64,000 bases of DNA, from positions 128,349,470 to 128,413,469 of the forward strand of contig CM043962.1 of the NCBI GenBank assembly GCA_014529385.2. Direction: 5' to 3'. The stretch is from Adiantum capillus-veneris. Taxonomy: Eukaryota; Streptophyta; Polypodiopsida; Polypodiales; Pteridaceae. How positions within the stretch are numbered: position 1 is the first letter of the stretch; every line of letters begins with the position of its first letter. The translations under genes and the position numbers were made by a program. This document shows, piece after piece, positions 32,844-42,625 of this stretch. The notes under the pieces were generated by a model, which was not told where the DNA came from, searched no databases, and saw nothing but the letters and a program-made list of their open reading frames with translations.

Positions 32844-35453
32844 ATGGTAGCAGGACCATCAGACCCTTTGGCCACAATGAAACTATTGTTCATCAAGTAT
32901 CAGTATGACAACAAGCAAGGTGCCAAGATCTACAAAGATGGTATGGACCGCTACTGTGTGAAATAGAAGATAGACCAAGTGAGTTCAAGGACTTGGTGCC
33001 TGTGAGCTATAGCGGAGATAGGTACCTAGATGACGAAGGTATCATGTACTTGGTAGTCCCGAATCCTAACATTGTGGACAAGTGGGGATTGATGGGCTCG
33101 AAAGCCAAAGTAGATGAGGAACCTGCGGAGAAAGCACCAACAATGAGCTTCCTAATGCGAGGTTAAGGCGAGAAAACGAAACTTTGAGAATCAACACAGA
33201 CAACGTCTACATGGAGTTATACAAGTATAATAATGGAGAGAAAAATCTCTATTATAGATGTGAGGAACCCTACGTCGATGAGTTGACGGAGCGGAAAAGA
33301 CTTTATGTCTTCACCTACACAAAGGGATCAGAAACGAAAATCGCCGCATACAACAAATATGGAAGACGATACGCAACAATCGATAAAAAGGAGTTGGAAG
33401 GATATACGTACTTTGGGGGACCACTCCACCATTATTATGGCACTCCAAGCCCACTGAAACCAGCACCTACAACAGTCATGCCAGACCCGATGGCAACAGG
33501 TGGAGAGAGGACTCATGTAGCGGATTCTTTCAGTCGACCTCATTATTCTATGCCAAGCCCCATGGGAACATTACATTCCAGAGAATCAATGGCAACGCAT
33601 CGAGGTAGTGCGGTTCCTATCTCTACACATACCGCAGTAGGTCCGACATTTGCAGTAGCACCATCACCTTTGCCCCCTAGTAGTAGATTCGTGGCAGGGG
33701 AGCCAACAAGAGCAACCCACGACATCCATGATGTACGAGAACGATTAAGTTGAGACACGGGAGCATTGAGATTGGTCGCGGACAATAGACGGATGAGGCC
33801 ATCCCAGGTAGCGAAGTTCATGCCAAATAAGTATAGCGGATCAGGGGATCCATATGCCCATGTATCGCTCTTCAAGAAAGTCTTAAGAGCAAAGCAGATC
33901 ACTGATTTCCATACTCAATATGAGGGATTCGGGCTGACCTTGGAAGGGACGGCCTTAACATGGTTTCAACCTTTGAACCCTGAAACTTGTCCGAATATTG
34001 AACATGTATTATGGGAGTTCACGGAGGAATTCTCAAAACGGGGTATAAAGCATAATACTGTATCACAGATTTATGCTTTTAAACAAAAGGAGAACGAAAA
34101 AGTGAAGGAAGCATCCTTGAGATTCAAGCAATACATTGAGAGGTGCCCAAGGAGAGAATTACCGCAAGACGAGAGATTGTCTGTGCTCTTCATTGAAGGA
34201 CTTAGAAACGAAACCTTAAAAAAGGACCTTCACTTGAAAGCCTGTAGCACATTTGAACAGGTTACAAGGGAAGAGTTATATCTTGTTGATAGGGGAAGTG
34301 TCAGAGGATACTGATTCAGTAACCAATGGCTCTTCATCTATTAAGAGTGAACCCTCTACCAAGAAAGATGCTCAGGCTCCTTTGATGCCGATGGCTGATC
34401 AAATGATAGAGGAAGTAACGAAGAGAATGCAGCAACATATGAGATCAAATCCAGGGATGAGACAGCCTCAGATGAGGAAATGTGACATATGTGGGGGTGA
34501 TCACCCGACGCCGTGGTGCACACAACAGCCGAAAGTACGAGTTGCGAATGGACGAGTACTGAAATGGTGCGCCATATAGAAAAAATGGACAAACCATGGC
34601 ACAGATGAGTGTTTTTACAACAAAAACTATGTGAGAGAAAGGCCGTATGGACCTCCAGTAGGACCACCCCAACCACCTCCTCCAAGATATCAAGTTGGGC
34701 CGAATGTGAATATGGTAGCAAGAGTAGACAGACCTCAACCTGTGTTAGGTCAACAACCTCCATTACCACAGGAAAATAGGGTCATGATTAGGTATGCACA
34801 ACCTTACGAAGCATCACCAGGAACAAATAGTATGTCTTAAATTTCTTATTACGAGGAACCGAATGAGCCTTACATAACTGAACCTGAACCACAGATGTAC
34901 GCAGACAAAGCCTATCAAACGTGGGGAAATAACGAGGGTATGGCACCACCAACGTATGTAGCACAACCTTCGAGGGATCAATATTTGGTGGATAAAAGAA
35001 CACTAATGTTCATTGCAACCCAGAACTACAAACCAAGAGGATATCCTAACAGGGCGGGACAACCTATGGGACCACCTCCTCAAAATCAACCACCAATTGG
35101 ACCGTGCTATAGCTGTGGAAGTACAGATCATTGGGAGCGTAATTGTCCTTTCAAAGGCGAAAGAGTGAAAATTTGGGTTTTGTGACGGGTGTGGTGTGAA
35201 TCACATACTGCCAAATTGCCCAAAGAATCCGGACAATAAGGGAAAAGCAACTATAAACATTGTGGGGTTGTTACCAAGTGCAAGCAGTGGATCAGAAACC
35301 GAACCCATGATCCAAATCAAGGCAGTAACCAAAGCCCAAGCCAAGGACTTAGAGAAAAACAAGCCATTGGAAGAAAAGATCGAGTTGCCAATACCCACAG
35401 AAAACGAGAGTTTATCTGTGAGAGCTCAGCGGAAATCCTGGAAAGCGAAATGA
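32844..35453 (+). pseudogene. Ty3-A gag: core and four zinc knuckles, broken
   Basis: Continues the gag frame after Copia-B. The capsid-like core is at 33766-34314 (FMPNKYSGSGDPYAH, LEGTALTWF, ERLSVLFIEGL), the usual retrotransposon gag domain. Four knuckle sites follow. CDICGGDHPTPWC lies near 34483. CAI-KKWTNHGTDEC lies near 34568, with its second cysteine replaced by TAG (34577-34579). CYSCGSTDHWERNC lies near 35105 and CDGCGVNHILPNC near 35176. Proline-rich and glutamine-rich spacers separate them. Breaks: frameshift after 32964, TAA near 33163, TGA at 33751, frameshift near 34305, TAA at 34838, frameshift near 35165, TGA at 35451. The order and number of knuckles match Ty3-B. Confidence 0.8.
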
Positions 35454-35459
35454 GACAGA

Positions 35460-37097
35460 ATGAAAACAAGAAGAATAAAAACCCAAACTGCCATGCAACA
35501 TGAATTACATGAAACTAAAGAGCAACTAAAACAAGAGAGAGATATTAAAACTACTGAGGACAACAACAAGCCGAGGAAAGCATCCTCAGGGGGATCAGTC
35601 TTGGTCAAGAAAGTGCTAGAGCCTTTAGATGCTCTATTACAAGCGTATAAAGCGAGGCTAAAAACAAACCAAACCTTAGAGCAGAGATGGTTGACTTATC
35701 CTCAACCAGAAGTGGAAACGAAGTGTTTGGAAATGTGTAAACACCTCATTGAAACAGTCCAGGCTTTGATGGAACCTAATGCGATTAGAACCCCAGAACA
35801 AGAAGTGATGATTCACAAAGAGCGAGAAAAACTGAAGATCGATGAATCACAACAAGTGAACGGACCCGGAGTGTCATTGGATCACCAAGTGTTTCCGAAC
35901 ACCACTGATGATGCTAAGTCAATGACTATAATGCCAATTCTAGAAGTGGAAGAACCATGGCCACAACACTTATGGGAAACCATTAGAAATAGAAAGAACG
36001 GAAGCACGACGTTACATTCTGCATCGATTCCTGAGGTTAACATGGACAATGAATTTTATCGAAGAGATATACAATCGTTGTATGGAAACACAAGAACGGA
36101 GGTATCGATGGAAAGCAAAGCCCAATCCCTGAAAACCCTGCCTTCATTTGTAGGTGAACACGAGGCACGATCGAAGATAAGATTAGTTCCATCCCAGATG
36201 AGAGCTATTCCACAAATGATTGACTCAAAAAGTCTTCAAGAGATGCTGTTGACACCTGTAACATGCACAATCACACTGTCAGAACTCTTGAGAGTCAGAC
36301 CACACTTATGGAAAGACGTGGGAAAACATTTGGAGAACAAAGGAATAAAGATTCCTCTTCAGACAAACCCTTCTGTAGAAGAAAACAAACGGGAAGGTCA
36401 ACCCAAAGCCCAACCTGTGCCCATAAACAAGGTCGGAGATTACTGTGAAGGCGAGGAAGGTAATACAACCTTACCTGTCGAATATCATGATATAAAGACG
36501 ATAGCTATCCTAGACAGTGGAGCGGGAGTTGCGATTGCTACAAAGCAAATCTGGGAGAAATGGGGTCGTCCAGCTCTCAGAAAGACGAGAATGAAACTGC
36601 AACTCGCAGATGGGTATGTAGAGAGACCATTGGGAATCCTGGACCAAATAGTTGTAACTTTGTGTGGAATTAACTATGAGTACACCTTTGCCGTGGTAGA
36701 TTTCGGAAAAACAAACAACTTTGACATTATTTTGGGGAGACCTTTTATGCGTCAACTCAAAATGATACAAGATTGGGGGTACGACCAAATTTACCTAAGG
36801 CATGAGGAGCTAATAACGAAAATCAACATGAAAGATCACAGCTATAGAGACGTTGCAAAAACACCAGTGCAAGAATTTGATTCAACCACAGTGAACGGAA
36901 AGGAAATACCTGCATGGTTACAAACGAAAGCACGTGTTTGGATGTGTGGAGCATCTGAATGTGGAAACTTAATCAAAGAGGAATGTGTGTTGGAAAGGTC
37001 AGTAGAAGACAAGACTTATCTTCCAGAACCTTTCCCTGAATATTTTTTAGCCTTTTGGGTGGACTCAAATATTGTCGACCTTGGATGTATGTGTTAA
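35460..37097 (+). CDS. Ty3-A retropepsin (PR1) with long N-terminal extension
   Basis: A 545-codon frame. The first 330 residues are charged, with a probable coiled coil (HELHETKEQLKQERD). The aspartic protease begins near residue 345 with AILDSGAGVAI (catalytic Asp codon 36513-36515) and ends near FDIILGRPFMRQ, the C-terminal Ile-Leu-Gly motif. It would cleave the gag-pol precursor. The frame is the same as the preceding gag piece, separated by a TGA at 35451-35453; Ty3-B has a TAG at the comparable junction. It ends at a TAA before the linker to RT. Confidence 0.82.
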   Translation: MKTRRIKTQTAMQHELHETKEQLKQERDIKTTEDNNKPRKASSGGSVLVKKVLEPLDALLQAYKARLKTNQTLEQRWLTYPQPEVETKCLEMCKHLIETVQALMEPNAIRTPEQEVMIHKEREKLKIDESQQVNGPGVSLDHQVFPNTTDDAKSMTIMPILEVEEPWPQHLWETIRNRKNGSTTLHSASIPEVNMDNEFYRRDIQSLYGNTRTEVSMESKAQSLKTLPSFVGEHEARSKIRLVPSQMRAIPQMIDSKSLQEMLLTPVTCTITLSELLRVRPHLWKDVGKHLENKGIKIPLQTNPSVEENKREGQPKAQPVPINKVGDYCEGEEGNTTLPVEYHDIKTIAILDSGAGVAIATKQIWEKWGRPALRKTRMKLQLADGYVERPLGILDQIVVTLCGINYEYTFAVVDFGKTNNFDIILGRPFMRQLKMIQDWGYDQIYLRHEELITKINMKDHSYRDVAKTPVQEFDSTTVNGKEIPAWLQTKARVWMCGASECGNLIKEECVLERSVEDKTYLPEPFPEYFLAFWVDSNIVDLGCMC

Positions 37098-37098
37098 C

Positions 37099-38423
37099 GA
37101 ATGCACGCCTACAAAATTTTGCGACGATGAAGGATACGACATAGTAACGTTGCAAATGGCTAGCGTCATCCTTAAGTAAGGATCAGATAGCAAGGAACAG
37201 GAAGAACCACTACGTGAGACTGAGTGTAAAAGAATAGTTGATAAGATATCTGTAGTGGACGATAGGAATCGAACAGAGGAGGAATTCACAGATTCACTAA
37301 GCGGTGACCTTCTATCACTAGGTGATGAAATCCAAATGATAGATGCTGATGACAAAAGATCAAGTGGATCAGAGACGAATAGGAAGTATATGTCGAGACC
37401 GGATAGGTTTTACGAGTTCCCTAACCAAAAACCTAGTCGACAAGAGCGGTATAGATCAAAGAGAACAAGGAAATCAAGAGCGAATAAGCATAAACCCATG
37501 CCTCTTGTCAATGACAAAACAGGATATCTAAGGCTGGTAAAAGCTGATGATTGTGTCAAAGACAATGTCACTGGCCGGTTTATCAAAACTAAACCATGAA
37601 AAAACAACAAGAAGAACAAGCGCGAAAAGCAAACGACTGAGACACGTAAGGAGAGGGAAACAGGTGCTAGAATGACCAATACAGAGAGGAAAGCAGAGTA
37701 CAACAAGCTCAAAGAGACCCTTAAAGACATATGGACAACTGAAATGGAAACCAATCACGACACGAATTTTGACAAGATGGATGTGTCGTCCCATTATAAG
37801 AAGTATACCATACAAGATAGAAAAATCATAGTGCAACAACCGATGAGGGAATTGAAGGAACCTAGTACATCATATGACGGTCCTAAAAATGCCAAATGAA
37901 TAGATCTAGCGGAGCCAGGAGAAGATCCAAAACCTGCATATATTGCCAGAGATCTTATTGAAGAAGAGGAAAAGCTTTTGATAGCTACGCTTAAACAGTA
38001 TAGAGATGTGTTTGCATGGACATACAAAGATCTTAAGGGGGTGGATCCAAGTATCTGTCAACACACAATACCCCTTAAGAATGACGCCAAACCAAGCAGA
38101 CAACGTCCTTATACTTACAATGAGACATTTGCAAGGAAGATCAAGGAGGAGATAGATAAGCTGAAAGAGGCAGAGTTTATTTACAAAATTGAGCACACTG
38201 ACTGGGTTTCACCAATTGTGGTGGTCTCGAAGAAAAATGGAAAGTTGAGAGTGTGCGTCAATCTCAAGAAAGTAAACGCTGCTACAATTCGGGACAACTA
38301 TCCTCTCCCCATTACTGATCATGTAATAGAAAGAGTGGCAGGAAAAGAAGCTTACAGTTTCTTAGATGGCTTTTCAGGATACAACCAACTCGCAATAAAG
38401 CCAGAGGATCAACACAAGATGGC
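37099..38423 (+). pseudogene. Ty3-A protease-RT linker and RT N-terminal half
   Basis: After the PR1 stop the same product continues through an acidic stretch (about 37255-37370) and a basic stretch (RSKRTRKSRANKHK, about 37450), with several stops, to RT at 37978. There, FAWTYKDLKG, WVSPIVVVSKKNGKLRVCVNLKKVNAAT and AYSFLDGFSGYNQ are the RT N-terminal motifs (the usual CVDLK reads CVNLK). The frame is cut after KMA by the Ty3-B insertion at 38424 and resumes at 51974. The phrase DLAEPGEDPKPAYIA before RT is shared with Ty3-B. Confidence 0.82.
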
Positions 38424-39065
<642 letters not shown>

Positions 39066-39079
39066 TTGCCCCCCTTCCT
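39066..39079 (-). other. Polypurine tract of Ty3-B
   Basis: On the minus strand GGAAGGGGGGCAA lies directly before the 3' LTR (TGTTAACC). Confidence 0.8.
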
Positions 39080-40286
39080 GATGTAGATTCCGTCCTCGGA
39101 AGCTATTGAGTTGAAGCTTGGTATGTCCATGTTGTAGAGCATCTAGATTTGAATCTGCAAGGCAAAGTCACTGTTTTAGCAAGCGGAATTATATTGCCAT
39201 AAATCATGAGGGGAATGTAAAGTACATGTGGAAATGAGTAAATGCAAGATTTATGAAATGTTAGACTGCCATTAAGGACAAATAAATTGCACTTTGAGTA
39301 AATTAATTAATCAAGATTTTTGAGCTTATGGGTGAGTCTATCAATTAGTTAGCTATGACTAAGGTTAAAACAACTACTCTAGTACTAGCTAAGCTAAGAA
39401 GATTATCTAAATGCAAGATTCCCTAATTATGCTTTTCAGCTTTGATTAGCCAACTCGCTCTCACAACTGCAAACAAAAGCTTGAAATGTTAACTGTAAGC
39501 TCAATGGAAGTCTTTTAATTTTTTAATTTTTTTATTTTAATACTTTTTTACTTTGGGTCACAATCATGTGACGTGTGTGCTTATTTTGTATGTCCGGGGT
39601 TTTTTGCTTCTCAAGGAAAAGCGCCCACAATGGGAACCTCTAGGGCTCTAGTACCATAGACAATACATGTGAGTGAAGTACCAATTCAAGCCAGGATTTC
39701 TCTTCCAGCGTAAGATTTTTCATTTGTGGCACTTATGTTTTTTTTTTTTGCTTCCATTTCCTTGGTATTCGCACTAGTGTTTTTTGTTGTTTGAGTGAGC
39801 AAGCCTTTCTCTGCCTAAAACATTCCTAAGGTCTCAAATACTCGGATAATTTTATTAGCTAGGCCTAGTGGTCAAGTAAATGAGTTAACCTAAAGTCACG
39901 GTCTCCTAATCTCCAGGCTCATCCATAAGATTAAACTGGAGTTCAATCAACTTAAGCAAAGACAAATTTATACATCTATAATGGCAGATAACAATCATAA
40001 CTATTGCACTCAAACAAAGAATGAAAAATCATTATTAGCAATTACACATATCCACCAACATGAATTATGGAAAGTAGTACACCTGGAGGTATGGAGTGGC
40101 TCATTTCGTTGAAGCAGATGTCCTCAGCCATGTGGATGGAGATCCATATAAGTCCTACCTAACACATCCAAAAACAGGCACTATACCTCTAGGAGGCATG
40201 TCAGTGTGAAAAATTAAAACTCCTAAAAAACAAACTCAAAACACAATCTATACCCCTAACCTACCTATCTGCCACCCCTTTTAGAA
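39080..40286. other. Ty3-B 3' non-coding region
   Basis: AT-rich sequence between the small ORF and the 3' LTR of Ty3-B. No motif recognised. Homopolymer T runs lie at about 39520 and 39730. Confidence 0.5.
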
Positions 40287-40709
40287 TCAAGGAAAGAGGA
40301 TATTATATAAACCGGGTGGCCACCCTAAGGCTAGGCCTCTATCCTCATCATCTAGATAAATAAAATCGTTGTCCGTGAGGCCATAGTCTTCCTCGGTCTC
40401 TATTAGTTCCTCTTCATCATCCTCTTGTGCAAGCATGCTAATCAAGAACCTCGCGATGCGTGGATACTCATCTTGTGCAAAAGAATAAGCATGTGCCATT
40501 GGAGACACATTCGCTACTGGGTAGGGATCACTAGTTAGCCATAGACGTATCAGCCATTCTAACTCCTCAAAATTTCTCTCACATGCAAGGCTCTCTATCA
40601 AATCCCATTCGCAAGAAAGTATAGGGTAGCATACGTAGAACACTTGAGGAAAAGACAAAGGGTACCTTTCATCAAAAATAGAAGTGCATGCCTCTGGTGA
40701 AGTAGCCAT
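40287..40709 (-). CDS. Small acidic ORF in Ty3-B 3' region, unrecognised
   Basis: ATG at 40709 (MATSPEACTSIF) gives 140 codons to a stop at 40287. The C-terminal third is strongly acidic (EDDEEELIETEEDYG, then DDEDRG), and tryptophans occur in the middle (LEWLIRLWL). No signal peptide or clear membrane segment. It sits where some plant Ty3 elements carry an extra 3' ORF and where Ty3-A has its 3-kb extra ORF, but the two do not resemble each other. The frame is intact in an otherwise aging element, so it may be real; function unknown. Confidence 0.5.
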   Translation of the reverse strand: MATSPEACTSIFDERYPLSFPQVFYVCYPILSCEWDLIESLACERNFEELEWLIRLWLTSDPYPVANVSPMAHAYSFAQDEYPRIARFLISMLAQEDDEEELIETEEDYGLTDNDFIYLDDEDRGLALGWPPGLYNILFP

Positions 40710-40989
40710 TTCTGACAAGACAGATAGATTTGGTTAGGCCTTTAAAACATAAGAGTTGTTTTTGTGTGTTGCTTGAATTGACACGGTGAATTTGGACTTA
40801 TATGTAAGATCTGATAGGGTGCTCTCTCGTTGCTAGTCACTCTTGCTCTTTACTATTTTTGTTTTTTGTGAGTATAAGGCTATATATATACATTCCCTAA
40901 GATTGGAATTGAGAGGTCAAGGAGGAAGGTTGAGAGGGGAGCGAGTGAATGATTGATGTTAGCAAACACTCCCCCCTTCCTTGGGTAGA
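40710..40989. other. Short non-coding spacer of Ty3-B
   Basis: No feature seen. It contains a TATATATATA stretch at about 40883. Confidence 0.3.
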
Positions 40990-41373
40990 TCATACCTTTT
41001 GGAATGAGGTCGTCACCTTTTGAAACCAATTGTTCCAAGTTGTTATGGGTGAAGGTTTTAACCAATAGTTTTCGACCGCCCTATGCGTTTCATTTAGTTG
41101 CAAGGGTGGTAAGGTACTCTCCCATGATTTTATTTGCAACGTTGTTGTATGTGGTGAACTTACCCCGGGAGGTGCAAACTCTTTCGTGCTTGTATGAATA
41201 TGTACAGTGGTAGGTGGAGGTTGTGTCGAAGCTTCTCTTTGCGTATAGGAACTACATGAAGAGCAAGAAGCTTCATTTGATTTCCCTGTTCGTGAGCTAG
41301 GTGGAACAAATCGTTTTTTCTTTGGTACCCAAACTAGCTCTAGATCGGGTGTGTAAGATTCCATGATTTTTTT
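40990..41373 (-). pseudogene. Ty3-B C-terminal tail after A-tract frameshift
   Basis: The frame of the upstream 442-codon ORF shifts at a run of seven A (minus strand; plus 41367-41373). In the shifted frame the tail continues with LELVWVPKKKRFVPP, a fourth W-x-P-K motif, then a serine/threonine-rich end. The longer open frame drawn from 41595 is real only after the A-tract. Confidence 0.55.
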
Positions 41374-42625
41374 CCTTTCCGCGATTTTCAATTTGTTTTG
41401 GAGCCACAGGATTGGGTTTACATGGGCCAGGTGACAGGTAAGAGTATACTTTACGTTTGGGCACCCAGATTTGATCATTTCCTTCATAGTATCCTTGGGC
41501 TTCCAATAGTCGTTTAGGAATCCAACGCAATGTTTCTTTACATTTCTTGGAGTGAGTGGGACGGTTCTTACTAGGTTTCCGTTTTTTTGCATCAACCATG
41601 CTCACTACAGAGGCTTTAGGGACCCACTTGTATGTTTTCTCTATTATATTAGGATGGTTCTTGTGTGTCTCAAGCTTTCTTTCAACTACATCAGTTGAAG
41701 CTCTAGAGAGTTGGGCTATGGGGACGTATGGTTCAACCTCCTGGACATGCAATGTCTTGGGTTTTATTTCCTTAGGCAATATCTCAGGGACTATGGCTTG
41801 AGTGGTAGGGCTAAGAGTTGGTTTTTGCGTTGTAACACCCCCAGTCTCCCAATCAATAGTGCATTTGGTGGCTATCATCCACGTGCGGCCTAGGTTTATA
41901 TTACCCTCCATAGTTCCAGTAGGCATGACCAAAAACTCTTGAGCTACAATTCCATTGTCATAACTGACAGAAGTGTGCCAGATTCCAAAAACCGTAGTTT
42001 TTTTCTTGTTGACACCCTTGACTTGGATAATACTCTCAGATAGAGGTGGCTTCCCTAACTGACACCACACCCCATAGGATAGCAGATTATATTTAGCACC
42101 CGTGTCCAATAAGGCGTTATATAGCACTTTTCCATAGGCACTATTTAACTCAATAGGGTATCGTAGAGGTGTGTTAGAGTCCAACCCATCCTCTTCGATT
42201 TCCACGTGGAATGCATTTGTGACTCCAAGGTTAGCCTCTCGTTTTTGTCTTATACGTTGTTGTCGCTCCTTAGCCTCAGCTTGAGCTTGTATCTTGTTTA
42301 ACTCGGTTTGTGCTTTGGCGGCCTTCTTTTGATGAATGGCCCGTAGTTCTTCTTGGCTTAAAGAATCATAATATCTTTTGAATTTACTCCCATTGAGGAA
42401 TCCAATGGTTTCAACTCCATCAAGAGTTTCCACACGAAGGGTACCTTGTGGGGTAATTTCACATACTCTATATGGTCCTTTACCAACATATTTCAACTTT
42501 TTCTTCTCTTTACGTACTCCATACATAAGGACTTTATCACCAATTTTGATGTCCTTGTCCTTCACATGGCGATCAAACCACTTCTTTCTCCTATCCTTTT
42601 CCACAAGAGCATTTTGCACAGCCAA
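41297..42625 (-). CDS. Ty3-B integrase C-terminus plus second retropepsin (PR2)
   Basis: In the same frame as pol and separated from it by a single TAG (42626-42628). The first codon is TTG, so this is a continuation, not a separate gene. Residues 1-110 are the integrase C-terminal part (KWFDRHVKD, GKGPYRV module). Residues 110-150 are a charged probable coiled coil (KAQTELNKIQAQAEAKERQQ). Residues about 155-285 form a retropepsin-like domain with catalytic LLDTGAKYNLL (Asp codon 42104-42106), a flap region, and an INLGRTWM strand where other family members have ILG. The tail has WVPK, WIPK and WVPK motifs in lysine-rich sequence. A second protease after integrase is not the usual Ty3 plan; Ty3-A shares it. 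Confidence 0.85.
   Translation of the reverse strand: MAVQNALVEKDRRKKWFDRHVKDKDIKIGDKVLMYGVRKEKKKLKYVGKGPYRVCEITPQGTLRVETLDGVETIGFLNGSKFKRYYDSLSQEELRAIHQKKAAKAQTELNKIQAQAEAKERQQRIRQKREANLGVTNAFHVEIEEDGLDSNTPLRYPIELNSAYGKVLYNALLDTGAKYNLLSYGVWCQLGKPPLSESIIQVKGVNKKKTTVFGIWHTSVSYDNGIVAQEFLVMPTGTMEGNINLGRTWMIATKCTIDWETGGVTTQKPTLSPTTQAIVPEILPKEIKPKTLHVQEVEPYVPIAQLSRASTDVVERKLETHKNHPNIIEKTYKWVPKASVVSMVDAKKRKPSKNRPTHSKKCKETLRWIPKRLLEAQGYYEGNDQIWVPKRKVYSYLSPGPCKPNPVAPKQIENRGKEKNHGILHTRSRASLGTKEKTICST

Noticed and set aside
41367-41373. A7 slippery site for programmed frameshifting near the end of the Ty3-B ORF
   Set aside because: A homopolymer indel by slippage explains the shift; it lies in the tail, where no known element uses frameshifting.
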